This document shows positions 5,218 through 5,408 of a stretch of 5,408 nucleotides of DNA, piece by piece. The stretch covers positions 1 to 5,408 of the forward strand of contig JAEWGY010000032.1 in the NCBI GenBank assembly GCA_023388035.1. Reading direction: 5' to 3'. This stretch comes from Bacillota bacterium (GTDB lineage: Bacteria; Bacillota_I; Bacilli_A; Erysipelotrichales; Erysipelotrichaceae). The translations under genes and the position numbers were made by a program. Each line of letters begins with the position of its first letter. The first letter of the stretch is position 1. The notes beneath the pieces are model-generated. The model was not told where the DNA came from, ran no database searches, and saw only the letters and a list, made by a program, of their open reading frames with translations.

Positions 5218-5408
5218 ATGAACAAACTAAATCAATTACTTAATAAAATATGTCCTGATGGTGTGGAGTATTTGAAACTAGAAGATATATTTAACACAAA
5301 AAACGGCTATACACCATCAAAAGCTAAAAAAGAATACTGGGAAGATGGTACTATTCCATGGTTTAGGATGGAAGATATAAGAAAAAATGGAAATATATTA
5401 TCCCAATC
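5218..5408 (+). CDS. hsdS: Type I restriction-modification specificity subunit HsdS, N-terminal fragment (runs off right edge)
   Basis: DNA-recognition subunit of a type I restriction-modification system. It directs the HsdM methyltransferase and HsdR nuclease to a bipartite target. The window contains 63 complete codons of what is normally about 380-420. The N-terminus MNKLNQLLNKICPDGVEYLKL matches the common 'LCPDGVEYKKL' opening of the family. It is followed by NGYTPSKAKKEYWEDG (29-44) and IPWFRMEDIRKNGNIL (46-61), which is the hallmark of the first target-recognition domain. Start ATG at 5218 with GGAGG 7 nt upstream. Both Trp codons are TGG. It is divergent from the ATPase operon and has no hsdM in front of it, so it either leads its own operon or is a lone or cassette S gene. 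Whether it is full length or phase-variable cannot be seen here. Confidence 0.9.
   Translation, partial: MNKLNQLLNKICPDGVEYLKLEDIFNTKNGYTPSKAKKEYWEDGTIPWFRMEDIRKNGNILSQ

Overview
This window holds most of a bacterial V-type (A/V-type, archaeal-like) ATPase operon on the minus strand. At the right edge is the start of a type I restriction-modification specificity gene (hsdS) on the plus strand. The DNA is very AT-rich. Genes use strong AGGAGG-type ribosome binding sites and near-consensus sigma-A promoter boxes. Every tryptophan codon I checked is TGG, and subunit E ends in TGA exactly where subunit A begins (ATGA). Together these suggest a low-GC Gram-positive (Bacillota, possibly an Erysipelotrichia-, RF39- or Acholeplasma-like lineage) using the standard bacterial code, and argue against a code-4 Mycoplasma/Spiroplasma. 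The species cannot be fixed from this sequence.

Layout in transcription order, minus strand from about 5036 down to 1: promoter (TTAACA, 17 bp, TATAAT); subunit H/G peripheral-stalk coiled coil (4989-4675); subunit C central-stalk/ring connector (4682-3639); subunit I membrane stator (3629-1812); subunit K proteolipid ring (1800-1369); subunit F central stalk (1360-1052); subunit E peripheral stalk (1042-473); and the first 158 codons of catalytic subunit A (476-1, running off the left edge). Subunits B and D would be expected next, beyond the window. Genes are packed with overlaps or gaps of 7-11 nt. At four junctions the stop codon is part of the next gene's Shine-Dalgarno sequence; the other two junctions are overlapping genes.

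The 228-bp gap between the divergent genes (4990-5217) carries the ATPase promoter, a probable hsdS promoter region with three TATAAT boxes and a 14-bp perfect AT palindrome. No stretch longer than 300 bp lacks a gene.

As a machine, H and E form the peripheral stalks, I is the stator half of the ion path, the K ring is the rotor, C and F link the ring to the A3B3 head, and A is the catalytic nucleotide-binding subunit. The complex either pumps H+ or Na+ using ATP or makes ATP from an ion gradient; sequence alone does not settle the direction or the ion. I did not find a clearly undescribed system here. The points most worth following are the uniform stop/SD fusion through the operon, the non-standard subunit order, the divergent first hairpin of K, and an hsdS that starts its own transcript with no hsdM in front of it.
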